NCBI GenBank assembly: GCA_949935795.1
Contig: CATLFX010000013.1
Coordinates: forward strand, 1-57,343
DNA from: an uncultured Oscillospiraceae bacterium
GTDB lineage: Bacteria > Bacillota > Clostridia > Oscillospirales > Oscillospiraceae
DNA length: 57,343 nucleotides
Direction of reading: 5' to 3'
In this document: piece by piece, positions 15,993 through 24,804 of the stretch
How the letters are laid out: every line of letters starts with the position of its first letter
How positions within the stretch are numbered: position 1 is the first letter of the stretch
Made by a program: the position numbers and the translations under genes
Notes under the pieces: model-generated
Told to the model about the DNA's origin: nothing
Seen by the model: only the letters and a program-made list of their open reading frames with translations
Database searches by the model: none

Positions 15993-17858
15993 TCAAGGCT
16001 GTCCGGGGCGGAACCCCGTATATTTCTCCGTGACCTCCAGCACCCGGTACACATCCAGCCAGGGCTGAAAATCCGGCTCCTTTTCACAAATCAATTCCCG
16101 GAAGTCCCGCCAGCTCTCCCCCGCTTTCTCCCGGTCCCCCCGGGCCAGGCGGCGCAGGGCCCGGGACAGCTTGAGCACATACTCGCGGTGATAGTCCAGC
16201 GCCTCCCAGAAGGGAGTGTCCCAGCCGCCGGGACCCCGGTGGGCATCCAGCGTTGGGGCAAAGTCCAGGCTCAGCTCCCGGACGGCCTCCATCCGGGCAG
16301 CCATCTCCTCATCCCGGCGCTCCCCCTTGCCGTTGACGTAATCGGTGCTGCTCAGGCTGGACAGCTGGAACAGATAGTCGGCCGCAAGGGGCCAGTCCTC
16401 CCCATAGGCGGCGGAAAAATACTCCTCCAGCAGCTGGTTCACGCCGGCGTTTTCGTCCATCAGCGTCCGGCCCAGAACGTAATTGGGAAAGAAATTGGGC
16501 AGACCCGCCCGCAGCTCCTGACAGCTCACATAGCCGTTGAGGCCCAGCTGCCGCAGCCGCTTCACATCCCCGCTGATGACCCGGGCCAGCTTCACGTAGC
16601 CAAAATCGCCATAGTGGGCCCGGCCCAGGGGGTAGTCATAGACAAAGCTGTCTCCGTCAAACTGTCCCTGCCAGCCCCGCAAGAAAGCCAGGTTCTCGTC
16701 CAGGCTGGTGGGCAGGGTGACACGGTTGCGCCGGTAGGCGGGGACAGGGAGCGCCTTTCCCACTTGGTAGGAGTGCTCAAAGGTACGGCTGATGGGGGCG
16801 AACATGAGGATAAACCGCTCCGGATGCTCCAGCCGGGCTGTTTTCGGAGGCCACAACAGCTCCTGGTAGAGCAGGAACACGATCTTGGTATCCAGACCTT
16901 CCGCGGTCAGGCGGCGGTCAATCTCATTGAGCAGCTCCACATATTGGTCGGAGGGCGTGGTTTTTTGACACCCTTCGCACTCGCACACGTTGTTGTACTC
17001 GTCCGCCAGCCAAACGTGGAGGTAGTCCACATTGGGATTCTCTTTCGCGTATTCCACCACCAGGGCGGCAAAGGAATCCACCGCTTCCCCGTTGTGGAAA
17101 CACAGGTTGGTGTTGGCGGGCACTCCCTTCCACAGCCCCCGCACCCCGTCCACCTGGGCCGCCAGGGGCCGTTTGTTCTCCGGCAGGGGTCTAGGGTCCG
17201 CGTCCCAGGACTGGGCCTCGTACCCCAGAGTCTCCCCCGTCCAGCCGTGGCCCACCTTGTGGAGGAGCAGGCCCCGGCGCTTGATCTCTCCTTCGGCCTC
17301 TTCCATCCAGGCCAAGGCATCCGCCGGGGTAAAGGGCTCCCTCTCCCGGAATGGGTTCCCCCGGTGCTCGTACCACCGGGCATAGAAAATGCAGGGCGAT
17401 TTAAATTGCAGGAAAAAGCTGTTGTACCCTGCCTTTGGGAGCCAGCCGATGAAATCCAGCACGTTCTCCCGGCTGTCCGCCCCCTCGATGCACACGCCCC
17501 GGTGGTAGAAGGACGCCCGGTGCTCGTATTTAAGGGCCAGCGCTTGACTGGTAACGGCGGGCACCACCTCGCAGTTTTTCATGGGGGCCAAAAACCGGCA
17601 CCCCAGGCGGCGCAGGCAGTCGTAGGCCCCCAGCAGCACTGAACGGGCGCAATTTCCGATAATCGCCCCGCCCTTCGGCCCGAGCTCCACGGAAAAACAA
17701 TCTGGCAAGTTCTTTTCCTTGTCAGGGATTACCTTTAGGGAGATAGAAAGCTCTCCCTCCTCCCCCGCCAGCATCCGGCTCAGGTAGTCCTTCAGCTCGG
17801 AGGCGGCAAAGACTGCGGGCGCGTCCGCGTCCGGGGGGCAGATGATCTTGATGTTCAA
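15993..17858 (-). CDS. DUF4838 domain protein, glycoside-hydrolase-like
   Basis: This 621-residue protein has an N-terminal alpha/beta region (NIKIICPPDADAPAVFAASELKDYL), typical of the accessory domain in front of hexosaminidase-like barrels. A long DUF4838 domain follows, carrying HVWLADEYNNVCECEGCQ. DUF4838 proteins are found near polysaccharide-use genes and are thought to be TIM-barrel glycosidases; activity is unproven. No signal peptide is visible, so it would act on an imported oligosaccharide or glycoside. A TTG at 17858 is chosen because AGGAG lies just upstream and the domain begins there; an in-frame ATG 23 codons earlier has no ribosome site. It lies between the substrate-binding protein and nagB. 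Confidence 0.8.
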   Translation of the reverse strand: MNIKIICPPDADAPAVFAASELKDYLSRMLAGEEGELSISLKVIPDKEKNLPDCFSVELGPKGGAIIGNCARSVLLGAYDCLRRLGCRFLAPMKNCEVVPAVTSQALALKYEHRASFYHRGVCIEGADSRENVLDFIGWLPKAGYNSFFLQFKSPCIFYARWYEHRGNPFREREPFTPADALAWMEEAEGEIKRRGLLLHKVGHGWTGETLGYEAQSWDADPRPLPENKRPLAAQVDGVRGLWKGVPANTNLCFHNGEAVDSFAALVVEYAKENPNVDYLHVWLADEYNNVCECEGCQKTTPSDQYVELLNEIDRRLTAEGLDTKIVFLLYQELLWPPKTARLEHPERFILMFAPISRTFEHSYQVGKALPVPAYRRNRVTLPTSLDENLAFLRGWQGQFDGDSFVYDYPLGRAHYGDFGYVKLARVISGDVKRLRQLGLNGYVSCQELRAGLPNFFPNYVLGRTLMDENAGVNQLLEEYFSAAYGEDWPLAADYLFQLSSLSSTDYVNGKGERRDEEMAARMEAVRELSLDFAPTLDAHRGPGGWDTPFWEALDYHREYVLKLSRALRRLARGDREKAGESWRDFRELICEKEPDFQPWLDVYRVLEVTEKYTGFRPGQP

Positions 17859-17894
17859 ACCGTTTTCTCCTCTCTCGGGAACAGGGCCGGAAAA

Positions 17895-17934
17895 GGCCCT
17901 ATGGGGCGGACCTGCATGCCGTCCCATAGGGTCC
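17895..17934 (-). terminator. intercistronic hairpin behind the substrate-binding protein gene
   Basis: A long imperfect stem (around CCCTATGGG and CCCATAGGG) with an eight-base loop lies in the 113-bp gap after the lipoprotein gene. On the minus strand it is followed by CTTTTCC rather than a full U-run. It may be an attenuator or a 3'-protecting hairpin that raises binding-protein levels relative to the downstream enzymes. Confidence 0.5.
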
Positions 17935-17971
17935 GTTCCTATGCGCTAAGCGTGTTCAGTTGGGATTTTTC

Positions 17972-19039
17972 TTACTTGAGGGCCTCTTCCATCACGTCGA
18001 ACAGGACGAAATCGCCCACGTCCTCCTTGGCCTCGCTGGCCTCGATGTTGCCGCCGGCCACCATGTCGTTCTGCATCCCCTCATAGTAGCCCTTGATGGT
18101 ACCGTCCTTCAGGCCGGCGCTGATATCCGCGATATTGAACCAGTGGGCGTCGCCCACCTGGAGCAGCTGCGCGTTCAGATCGGTCTTGGTCTCGGTGGCG
18201 CAGTACTGGGCCACGGTCTCATAGTTGTCCACCTGGGAGCCCCAGTCCATGCCCTTGAACAGAGCGCGGGTGAAGCGCACCAGAGTGTCGTGGTTCTCCT
18301 CGGCGTACTTGGGCAGGCAAATCCAGCTGGAGATGTTGGTGGAGCCGTCGGCAAACTCGATCTCCTTGGCGCCCTCCACCTGCTGGAGAATCTGAGCGGA
18401 ATAGGGGTTCCAGCACACGGCGGCGTCGATGCTGCCGGACACGGCGGCAGGCACGATGTTGTCGATGCTCAGGTCGTTCAGGATCACGTCGTCACGGGTG
18501 AGGCCGCCCACCTTCAGGGCGTTGTCCAGAGTGGACTCAGAGGAGGAGCCGGAGTTGAAGGCGATCTTCTTGCCCTTCAGGTCGGCCACGGACTCGATGC
18601 CGCTGTTGGGCAGCACCACTACCTTGTCGGTGGTGTGGACGGAGCTGGGGGCAAAGATGGTGGCCTTGCCCTGAATGCACAGCTTGTGGGCGCCCTTGCC
18701 GATGTAGGCCAGGTCGATGGAGCCGCCCTCCATGGCCGCGATCTCAGAGGGTCCGTCCTGGAAGGGGGTCAGCTCGATGGTGATGCCCGCCTCCTCAAAG
18801 AAGCCCTGCTCGATGGTGGACAGCACGCCCCAGAGGGAGGCGTAGTTGGCCATGTAGCCGATGCGCAGGGTGATGGGCTCTTCGGCGGGCTCGGGCTCCT
18901 TGGACTCGGCGGGGGCCGCGGACTGGGTCACTTCCTTGGACTCGGCGGGGGCCTTGGACTCGGCGGGCTTGTCGCCGCCGCAGGCCGCCAGGCCCAGCAT
19001 CATGACCAGGGCCAGCAACAGTGCGGTGAGTTTCTTCAT
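17972..19039 (-). CDS. NitT/TauT-type ABC transporter substrate-binding lipoprotein
   Basis: This 355-residue lipoprotein begins MKKLTALLLALVMMLGLAAC, with Cys as the lipidation site. A low-complexity linker follows, rich in PAESK repeats (residues ~25-55), then a periplasmic-binding fold with LRIGYMANYASLWG, EIAAMEGGSIDLAYIG and VDLKGKKIAFN-like segments. This is the SsuA/TauA/NMT1 branch, whose members bind sulfonates, nitrate, pyrimidine precursors or other small anions and heterocycles. GGAGG lies close before the ATG. It is followed by a hairpin and precedes the DUF4838/NagB/NagA genes. Ligand unknown. Confidence 0.9.
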   Translation of the reverse strand: MKKLTALLLALVMMLGLAACGGDKPAESKAPAESKEVTQSAAPAESKEPEPAEEPITLRIGYMANYASLWGVLSTIEQGFFEEAGITIELTPFQDGPSEIAAMEGGSIDLAYIGKGAHKLCIQGKATIFAPSSVHTTDKVVVLPNSGIESVADLKGKKIAFNSGSSSESTLDNALKVGGLTRDDVILNDLSIDNIVPAAVSGSIDAAVCWNPYSAQILQQVEGAKEIEFADGSTNISSWICLPKYAEENHDTLVRFTRALFKGMDWGSQVDNYETVAQYCATETKTDLNAQLLQVGDAHWFNIADISAGLKDGTIKGYYEGMQNDMVAGGNIEASEAKEDVGDFVLFDVMEEALK

Positions 19040-19109
19040 TTCATTTTCCTCCTTGAATTTGGTTGAAGCTGCCTGTATGTCAACCGTGGGAACACGGTCA
19101 GGCACATAT

Positions 19110-19904
19110 TTACTTACGGACCTCCAGGTACTCCTGGTAGACCTCGTTCCAGATTTCCGCCTTCAGCTCCATGAACCGGGGGTCGCTCTTGGTGGCCTGG
19201 TCCCGGGGATAGGGGATGTCGATATCCACAATACGCTTGATGCGCCCAGGCCGGGCGGACATGATAACCACCCGCTGGGCCAGCAGCACGGCCTCGTCCA
19301 CGTCGTGGGTGATGAAGAAGCAGGTTTTCTGCTCCTCCTCCCAGGTCTTGAGCAGCTCGGTCTGGAGCTGGGCCCTGGTCTGGGCGTCCAGCGCGCCAAA
19401 GGGCTCGTCCATCAGCAGCACCTCGGGGTTGTTGGCGTAGGCCCGGGCAATGGCCACCCGCTGCTTCATGCCGCCGGACAGCTCCTTGGGGAAGGAGTTT
19501 TCAAAGTCCTCCAGGCCCACCATTTTGATGTACTTGCGGGCGATCTCCTCGCACTGGGCCTTGGGCATACGCTTCATCTGGGGGCCGAACATGACGTTTT
19601 GCAGCACGGTCTGCCAGGGGAACAGGGCATACTGCTGGAACACCACGCCCCGCTTCACATCGGTGCCTTTGATGATCTCGCCGTCCAGATAGCACTCGCC
19701 GGAGCTGGCCTCATGGAGGCCGGCCAGGATGTTCAGCAAAGTGGATTTACCGCAGCCGGAGGGGCCCACCACACAGATAAACTCGTTCTCCATAATGTCC
19801 AGGTTGACGCCGTTGAGGGCCACCGTGGTGCCATGATCGCCATGGTACTCCTTCTTGACGTCCTTGATCTGGATCTTTACGCTTCTTCCCGCTTCTCCTG
19901 CCAT
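19110..19904 (-). CDS. ABC transporter ATP-binding protein, NitT/TauT type
   Basis: This 264-residue ATPase has Walker A GPSGCGKST, Q-loop FQQYALFPW, signature LSGGMKQRVAIARA, Walker B VLLMDEPFGALD and the switch histidine in FITHDVDEA. The closest family is SsuB/TauB/ThiZ-like. Its first 28 bases overlap the permease gene, indicating translational coupling, with GGAGG eight bases before the start. It powers the importer formed with the neighbouring permease and binding protein. Confidence 0.95.
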   Translation of the reverse strand: MAGEAGRSVKIQIKDVKKEYHGDHGTTVALNGVNLDIMENEFICVVGPSGCGKSTLLNILAGLHEASSGECYLDGEIIKGTDVKRGVVFQQYALFPWQTVLQNVMFGPQMKRMPKAQCEEIARKYIKMVGLEDFENSFPKELSGGMKQRVAIARAYANNPEVLLMDEPFGALDAQTRAQLQTELLKTWEEEQKTCFFITHDVDEAVLLAQRVVIMSARPGRIKRIVDIDIPYPRDQATKSDPRFMELKAEIWNEVYQEYLEVRK

Positions 19905-20707
19905 GAGGTCAGCCTCCTTTCAATAAGATCCACAAAGATGTTCAGCAGTGTGCCGATGATACCGATTAGAATGATGTAACCCAGCATGGCGTTGGTCTCA
20001 AAGGTGCCCTGGAGGTAGCGGATGCGCATACCCAGGCCGGCCTGGGCGCCGGTGGACTCCGCCGCCAGCAGGGTGGTCAGCCCCGCGCTCAGGCCCAGCC
20101 GCACGGCGGTGAGGATAAAGGGCACCGTAGCGGGCAGGGTGATGCGGAAGAAGATGTCCATGTCGTTGGCGCCCAGCACCTTGGCCGCCTTGACCAGGGT
20201 GTTGTCGATGTTGCGGATGCCGTGGAAGATGGTGATGCACATGGTCATAAAGGTGCAGATCCAGATCAGCACGATGGCCGGAGTACGGCCCACGCCCAGC
20301 ATGATGACGATGAGGGGCGCGTAGGCCAGGGCGGGGATATTGCGGATGAAGTTGATCCAAGGCTCGATGATCTTGCGCACCGGGGTGTACCACGCCATGA
20401 GGAAGGCCACCGGCAAGGCGGTGATAAAGCCCAGGCCGAAGCCCGCGGCCACACAGATCATACTGCTGGCGAAGTCCTCCCAGAGGGCGTTGCGTTCGAT
20501 CATGGTCTTCATGCCCTGGAGCACCGAGGGCCTGCCCTGGATGGAGATCAGGAACGGGAAGCTGCGCCCGGTCTTTTCTCCGATGGACAGCAGGAACAGC
20601 ACCAGCAGCGCTACCACCAGGGACAACAGCAGCCACAGCTTGTTGATGGTCTTTGCCCGTTTTTCCGCCTGGGTCAGAGGTCTTTTTGCCTGTTTTGTTT
20701 TGCTCAT
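19877..20707 (-). CDS. ABC transporter permease, NitT/TauT type
   Basis: This 276-residue inner-membrane protein has an N-terminal charged tail and about six transmembrane helices. The cytoplasmic coupling motif of this class reads VKAAKVLGANDMDIFFRITLPA. It belongs to the SsuC/TauC branch and pairs with the ATPase it overlaps. AAAGGAAGG precedes the ATG at 20707. It follows the LarA-type gene by 46 bases, within the same operon. Confidence 0.94.
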   Translation of the reverse strand: MSKTKQAKRPLTQAEKRAKTINKLWLLLSLVVALLVLFLLSIGEKTGRSFPFLISIQGRPSVLQGMKTMIERNALWEDFASSMICVAAGFGLGFITALPVAFLMAWYTPVRKIIEPWINFIRNIPALAYAPLIVIMLGVGRTPAIVLIWICTFMTMCITIFHGIRNIDNTLVKAAKVLGANDMDIFFRITLPATVPFILTAVRLGLSAGLTTLLAAESTGAQAGLGMRIRYLQGTFETNAMLGYIILIGIIGTLLNIFVDLIERRLTSWQEKREEA

Positions 20708-20753
20708 ACGACACCTTCCTTTACTCTTTTCTTAGTTCCATCATTTTTTCAGG

Positions 20754-22238
20754 TCAGCAGCCGCAGCCGCCGCACCCGTTGGTGCCGTCATAGGGCTGGT
20801 CCTTCATACACAGGTGGACCGCGCCCACCTTGAAGGTCTTGGGCAGGGCCAGGATATTCGGGTCCGGCCCCACGAACTTCTTTTTCGCGTCCTCCAGCGC
20901 CTCCTCAAAGGTGGCCCGGGTCTTGAGACCCATCCCTCGGGCGATGCCCGGCTCCTGAGCGCCCACAATATAGATGGCGGCGGTGTTCATCTCGGCGATG
21001 TGGCCGCAGCTCATCATGGAGAAGCCGTGGAAGGGGTGGAAGGCGTTGCAGAAGCGGTATTTCCGGATGTACTCCTGGTTGGTGGCGAAGTACTCGCCGT
21101 AGCGGTTCATGTCGGGCAGGATGTTCATGTGGTCATGCTGGAACATCTCGTACAGCTCCCGTAAGTAGGGCCAGCGCTCGTCGTGGAAGTAGCCGTTGCA
21201 GATGGAGGAGCAGATAATGACGCAGTTGTCCTTCATCACCCGCTTGTGGCGGATGACCTGGGCGCTGAGCGCCTGCATCATCTGGATGGGGTTGGTGCCC
21301 ATGCCGTCGCCATAGTGGAATGCCTGGGGCATGCCGAACACCATCACGTCATATTTCTTCTCCGCCCAGGGCACGTAGGTGCGCTTGTCGGCGATCTCCC
21401 AGGAGACGGGCATCATCTCTTTGGCGTAGCCGGAGAAAATGGCGATCTGCCGGGAGTAGGTGTCCAGCACCGCGTCGCAGCAGAAGAAGGGGTGGCCCAT
21501 CTTCTCCTCCATCCACATGCCGATCTCGTCGAACTTGGTGCGCATCAGGTTCTTGCCGGACACCGGGGTGAAGTCCGCCCGGTGCATCACGTCGGGGACG
21601 TGGTGGCTGGCGATGCTCCGCCAGTGGGTAATGCCCGTAGCGCAGTGCTTGTAGCCGCCGGAGTAACCGCCATAGGGATTGCCCTGGGTGTGGCCGATGA
21701 GGATGGGGATGTCCGCGTCGAACACGTACTTGTTCATCAGCACCGGGTCGCCCCGCCGGGTGGTCCCCAAATCCACCATGTGCTCATAGTCCTCGCTGTC
21801 GTGGGAGGTGATTTGGTTGGTCCAATAGAACTCGTTGAACAGCTCTTCACCCAGAATCTGCTTCATCTCGGAAACAGTGGCCCTAGGGTGCAGACCGTTG
21901 GAGAACAGCAGCAGGATATCCTTTTTCTCCACCCCGGCGGCGTACAGCTCATCCAGGCAAGCCCGGATGGACACCTTGCGGTGAGCGGTGGGCTGGCAGC
22001 CGCCCTTGACGATGTCCGGGATGACGAACACCACCGTCTTGCCGGGACCGGCCAGCTCTTTCAGGGCGGGCATCCCGATGGGATTGCGGATGGACTCCAG
22101 GGTGGCATTGTACAGGCTGTCCCAGTCCTGGGGCAGGCAGGGCGGATCGGGGACGGTCTCCCCGGGGATGAACACGTCGGTGCTGTCGGGCAGGTCGGCG
22201 GCCATCAGGCCGTGACCGTATTCAAACTCTAATTTCAT
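20754..22238 (-). CDS. LarA-family (DUF2088) nickel-pincer racemase/epimerase homolog
   Basis: This 494-residue protein is of the lactate-racemase family. Likely counterparts of the LarA active-site residues are His117 (SNGLHPRA), His183 (IGHTQGNPYG), Lys197 in SGGYKH, the cofactor-carrying lysine position, and His212 (ASHHVP). Family members use a nickel-pincer nucleotide to racemise or epimerise 2-hydroxy acids, including sugar acids. No LarB/C/E maturation genes are in the window. The extreme C-terminus is GCGGCGC, a metal-binding-looking tail not typical of LarA. It lies between the TIM-like isomerase and the transporter genes, so it probably acts on the imported or an early intermediate compound. 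Confidence 0.82.
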   Translation of the reverse strand: MKLEFEYGHGLMAADLPDSTDVFIPGETVPDPPCLPQDWDSLYNATLESIRNPIGMPALKELAGPGKTVVFVIPDIVKGGCQPTAHRKVSIRACLDELYAAGVEKKDILLLFSNGLHPRATVSEMKQILGEELFNEFYWTNQITSHDSEDYEHMVDLGTTRRGDPVLMNKYVFDADIPILIGHTQGNPYGGYSGGYKHCATGITHWRSIASHHVPDVMHRADFTPVSGKNLMRTKFDEIGMWMEEKMGHPFFCCDAVLDTYSRQIAIFSGYAKEMMPVSWEIADKRTYVPWAEKKYDVMVFGMPQAFHYGDGMGTNPIQMMQALSAQVIRHKRVMKDNCVIICSSICNGYFHDERWPYLRELYEMFQHDHMNILPDMNRYGEYFATNQEYIRKYRFCNAFHPFHGFSMMSCGHIAEMNTAAIYIVGAQEPGIARGMGLKTRATFEEALEDAKKKFVGPDPNILALPKTFKVGAVHLCMKDQPYDGTNGCGGCGC

Positions 22239-22261
22239 GTGCGCCCTCCTTTGTTGGTCGT

Positions 22262-22333
22262 GTTCTTTTTCTTTTTGAAAAAAGAAAAAGAACCAAAAAG
22301 AAAAACTTTTGGCCGCGAAACTGCGTTTCGCGT
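22262..22333 (-). repeat. dispersed hairpin element, minus orientation, with CGCGAAAC palindrome
   Basis: An AT-rich hairpin (TTCTTTTTCTTTTTGAAAAA and its partner arm) is followed by AAAAACTTTTGG and the palindrome CGCGAAACTGCGTTTCGCG. It occupies the gap between the LarA-type and TIM-type genes and is an inverted homologue of the copy at 23184-23247. Confidence 0.7.
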
Positions 22334-23170
22334 TTACTCGCCCAAATAGAGACGGATGATCTCCAAATATTCATCGGGGTAGAAGCCGATCTCGCCCTGG
22401 AACCGGGTCAGGGCGATGAGGCCGCCATCGATCTCTTCAATGGAGGCCAGCATGGCGGCGTTATCCGCCTTCAAACCGCCGCCATACACCACGTCCATAC
22501 CGCCGGTGCGTTCCTTTACGAACCGGGCAATTTTAGTGATGTAGTCCTTGCCCGCCGGGGTCTTGCCCGGCCCAATGGACCACACCGGCTCGTAGCCAAT
22601 GACCACCCGGCTCTTGTCCACGCCCTCCAGGCCCACATCCAGCTGCTCGCCCAGCACCTGCTCCCACTGGGGCTGTTCCTCGCTGGTCTCGCCGATACAG
22701 TACAGCACCGTCAGCCCCGCGTCCTGAGCGCATTTGATCTCCTGGTTCAGCAGGCGGTTTACTGCGCTCATATCCGTCACGCCCGCCTCAGCCAGAATGC
22801 CCTTTTTATCGTTGCGCTCCTCGCAGTGACCGATGAGAGTAGCTGTACAGCCCATAGCCTTTACAATGGAGGCCGGGCGGTTGGTGGTAAAGGCCCCAAA
22901 GTTGCCCCCCACCGCCGTGTTCATGCGGTATACTCCCTGACTGCCCAACTGTACCGGGCTCCCCTCCGTCAACGCAGAGACCGCCCCCAGCAAATGGGCC
23001 TCCGGCAGGTACTGCACAAACTCCACCTTGGCGGGGTCGTACTTTTTCAGCGCCTCCTGGGTGCCCTTCACCACCGCCGCGCCCCAGTCCTTCACCGGGG
23101 CCAGCCGGTTTACGCCACCCAGCTCCACCGGCACGTCGAACCGTTTCAGATTTAAATATATATGTTTCAT
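22334..23170 (-). CDS. divergent triosephosphate isomerase-family protein
   Basis: This 278-residue protein follows the TIM architecture. Asn/Lys are in YLNLKRF (for GNWK), the catalytic His in LIGHCEERND (for IGHSERR), the catalytic Glu in VVIGYEPVWSIG, and the phosphate loop in YGGGLKADNA. All acid-base residues of TIM are kept, but the surroundings differ, including Cys for Ser after His and Gly-Gly for Gly-Ser in the phosphate loop. It could be true TpiA, or a relative acting on another ketose phosphate such as the tetrulose-phosphate isomerases of erythritol pathways. It is flanked by inverted copies of the dispersed element. GGGAG lies seven bases before the start. Confidence 0.85.
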   Translation of the reverse strand: MKHIYLNLKRFDVPVELGGVNRLAPVKDWGAAVVKGTQEALKKYDPAKVEFVQYLPEAHLLGAVSALTEGSPVQLGSQGVYRMNTAVGGNFGAFTTNRPASIVKAMGCTATLIGHCEERNDKKGILAEAGVTDMSAVNRLLNQEIKCAQDAGLTVLYCIGETSEEQPQWEQVLGEQLDVGLEGVDKSRVVIGYEPVWSIGPGKTPAGKDYITKIARFVKERTGGMDVVYGGGLKADNAAMLASIEEIDGGLIALTRFQGEIGFYPDEYLEIIRLYLGE

Positions 23171-23183
23171 ATCAAATCTCCCA

Positions 23184-23247
23184 AACGCGAAACGAAGTTT
23201 CGCGGTCTAAAAGTTCTTTTCGGTTCCTTTTCTTTCAAGAAAAGGAA
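23184..23247 (+). repeat. dispersed hairpin element with CGCGAAAC palindrome
   Basis: The palindrome CGCGAAACGAAGTTTCGCG is followed by AAAAGTTCTTTTCGG and a perfect hairpin of TTCCTTTTCTT and AAGAAAAGGAA (23224-23247). It ends 12 bases beyond the stop of the minus-strand phosphofructokinase gene. It is the inverted partner of the copy on the other side of the TIM-type gene. Confidence 0.7.
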
Positions 23248-23259
23248 TAAACAGCAGCC

Positions 23260-24420
23260 TTACCTGAGCAGTGCGTACTCCGGGAAATCCCCGCCCATCA
23301 GGGGCATGGCGTAGTCGAAAAATCCGCCGGCGATCTGATTGCCGTCCACGATCCACCCCAGGGGGAACTTCTTCTCCACGTTAGCCACCTTGTCCAGGGG
23401 CACCAGGGACAAGCTGCTGGAGTAGGCGGGCGTTCGCACCGCGTCGATGGCCACCATGTAGCCGCTCTCCCCGTTCAGGGCCGACTCCACCGCGAATTTG
23501 CCCACGGCGTAGGCCTCCTCCCGGTCCACCTGGGACACGTAGGGGATACTGGCCCGACCCAGAAGCCCCGGCTTTTCCGCCCGGGACTTGAGGCCCAGCT
23601 TCTGGATAATCTGGTCGGTGATGTGCTGGGCCGTACCCCCAGGCACCGTGTGGCCGAAACCATCCACAATCCCCGTATCCGCCAGGGGCTTGCCGTCCAG
23701 GCCGCAAATCCCCTCACTTACGGTAACCAGCAGACCCTTGCCCTTTGCATAGGCTTTTTCAATATCCGCCAGCATCTTATCTTCGTCCACCGGCACCTCC
23801 GGCAGGTAGGTCAGCACCTGGCAGTCGGTGAGCCGCCCCGCCAGCGCGCTGGCGGCGGTGACCCACCCGGCGTTGCGGCCCATCAGCTCCAGCACCACCA
23901 CGTGGATGGGCAGGCCGGAGGCGTCCAGGGCCAACTCAGCGGCGCTCAGGGCAGCGTACCGGGCGGCGGAGCCGAAGCCCGGGCAGTGGTCGGTGAGGTC
24001 CAGGTCATTGTCCATGGTCTTGGGGATGCCAATGACCCGGACGTCCAGCCCCTCCTTTTTCGCCAGCTCGTTCACCTTGTTGCAGGTGTCCATGGAGTCG
24101 TTGCCGCCGTTGTAGAAGAAGCAGTCGATGTCAAACTTTTTCAGCGTCTCCAGTACCGTGGGGTAATCCGCGCCGGTGAGCTTCCGGCGGCAGGAGCCGA
24201 TGGCGGAGGCGGGGGTGTGCCCCAACTTGGCAATGGTGGCGGCGGGTACGCCGGTGAGATCAATGAGGTCTCCGGCCAGGATTCCCTCCGCGCCAAACCG
24301 GGCGGCGTAGATTTTATCCACCTGGCCGGACGCCCGGGCTCCCTCCACCACACCCTGGAGGGAGCAGTTGATGACGGCGGTGGGCCCGCCGCCGTGGGCC
24401 ACTAAAACATTTTTACCCAT
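23260..24420 (-). CDS. pfp: pyrophosphate-type 6-phosphofructokinase
   Basis: This 386-residue PfkA-superfamily protein phosphorylates fructose-6-phosphate or a related sugar phosphate. It has VAHGGGPTAVINCSLQG, the nucleotide-site variant YNGGNDSMDT (GGND rather than the GGDG of ATP enzymes), and the substrate motif GIPKTMDNDLDLTDHCPGFGSA. The GGND/KTMDND combination is that of the Clostridia group usually annotated as PPi-dependent. It lies between an aldolase and a TIM-like isomerase, an obvious lower-glycolysis-like module that could serve a dedicated sugar. GGAG precedes the ATG by seven bases. Confidence 0.9.
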   Translation of the reverse strand: MGKNVLVAHGGGPTAVINCSLQGVVEGARASGQVDKIYAARFGAEGILAGDLIDLTGVPAATIAKLGHTPASAIGSCRRKLTGADYPTVLETLKKFDIDCFFYNGGNDSMDTCNKVNELAKKEGLDVRVIGIPKTMDNDLDLTDHCPGFGSAARYAALSAAELALDASGLPIHVVVLELMGRNAGWVTAASALAGRLTDCQVLTYLPEVPVDEDKMLADIEKAYAKGKGLLVTVSEGICGLDGKPLADTGIVDGFGHTVPGGTAQHITDQIIQKLGLKSRAEKPGLLGRASIPYVSQVDREEAYAVGKFAVESALNGESGYMVAIDAVRTPAYSSSLSLVPLDKVANVEKKFPLGWIVDGNQIAGGFFDYAMPLMGGDFPEYALLR

Positions 24421-24486
24421 TCTATTTCTCCAATTATTGTAGAATTACGTCGCCGGACGGTAATTTTAGTAACTCTTCCCCTGCCC

Positions 24487-24789
24487 GTCAGCGAACTAAA
24501 GTTCTCTTTGCCTGTATTCCCTCAGCATTTCGCTGCCGGGCAGTGATGTCACAGGTTTCATCTTCGTTCCGTCAGCAAACCAAAACTTTTTTACCTGCAT
24601 TCTCTCAGCATTTCGTCGCCGGGCAGTGATGTCACAGATTTCATCTTCGTTCCGTCAGCAAACCAAAACTTTTTTGCTTGCATTCCCTCAGCATTTCGTC
24701 GTCGGGCAGTGATGTTACAGGTTTCATCTATGCTCCGTCAGCGAACTAAAGTTCTTTTTGCCTACTTTTTCTTTCAAGAAAAAGTAGGT
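24487..24789 (+). repeat. tandem 83-84-bp repeats ending in the dispersed hairpin element
   Basis: Three diverged copies start at 24487, 24571 and 24654. Each begins GTCAGC and contains CTCAGCATTTCGTCGCCGGG-like and GATGTCACAG-type segments. A fourth partial copy starts at 24737 and carries the full hairpin (24761-24788). They fill the 384-bp gap between the phosphofructokinase start and the aldolase end. No coding frame is seen. Confidence 0.85.
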
Positions 24790-24804
24790 CAAGAAAAAGG
24801 AACG

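Noticed and set aside
14289-17642. 1117-codon plus-strand open frame
   Set aside because: It lies opposite nagA, nagB and the DUF4838 gene and arises from high GC at third positions. It has no domain features.
24421-24804. CRISPR array in the tandem repeats
   Set aside because: Units are 83-84 bp and similar along their whole length, with no short identical repeat alternating with unique spacers, and no cas gene is present.
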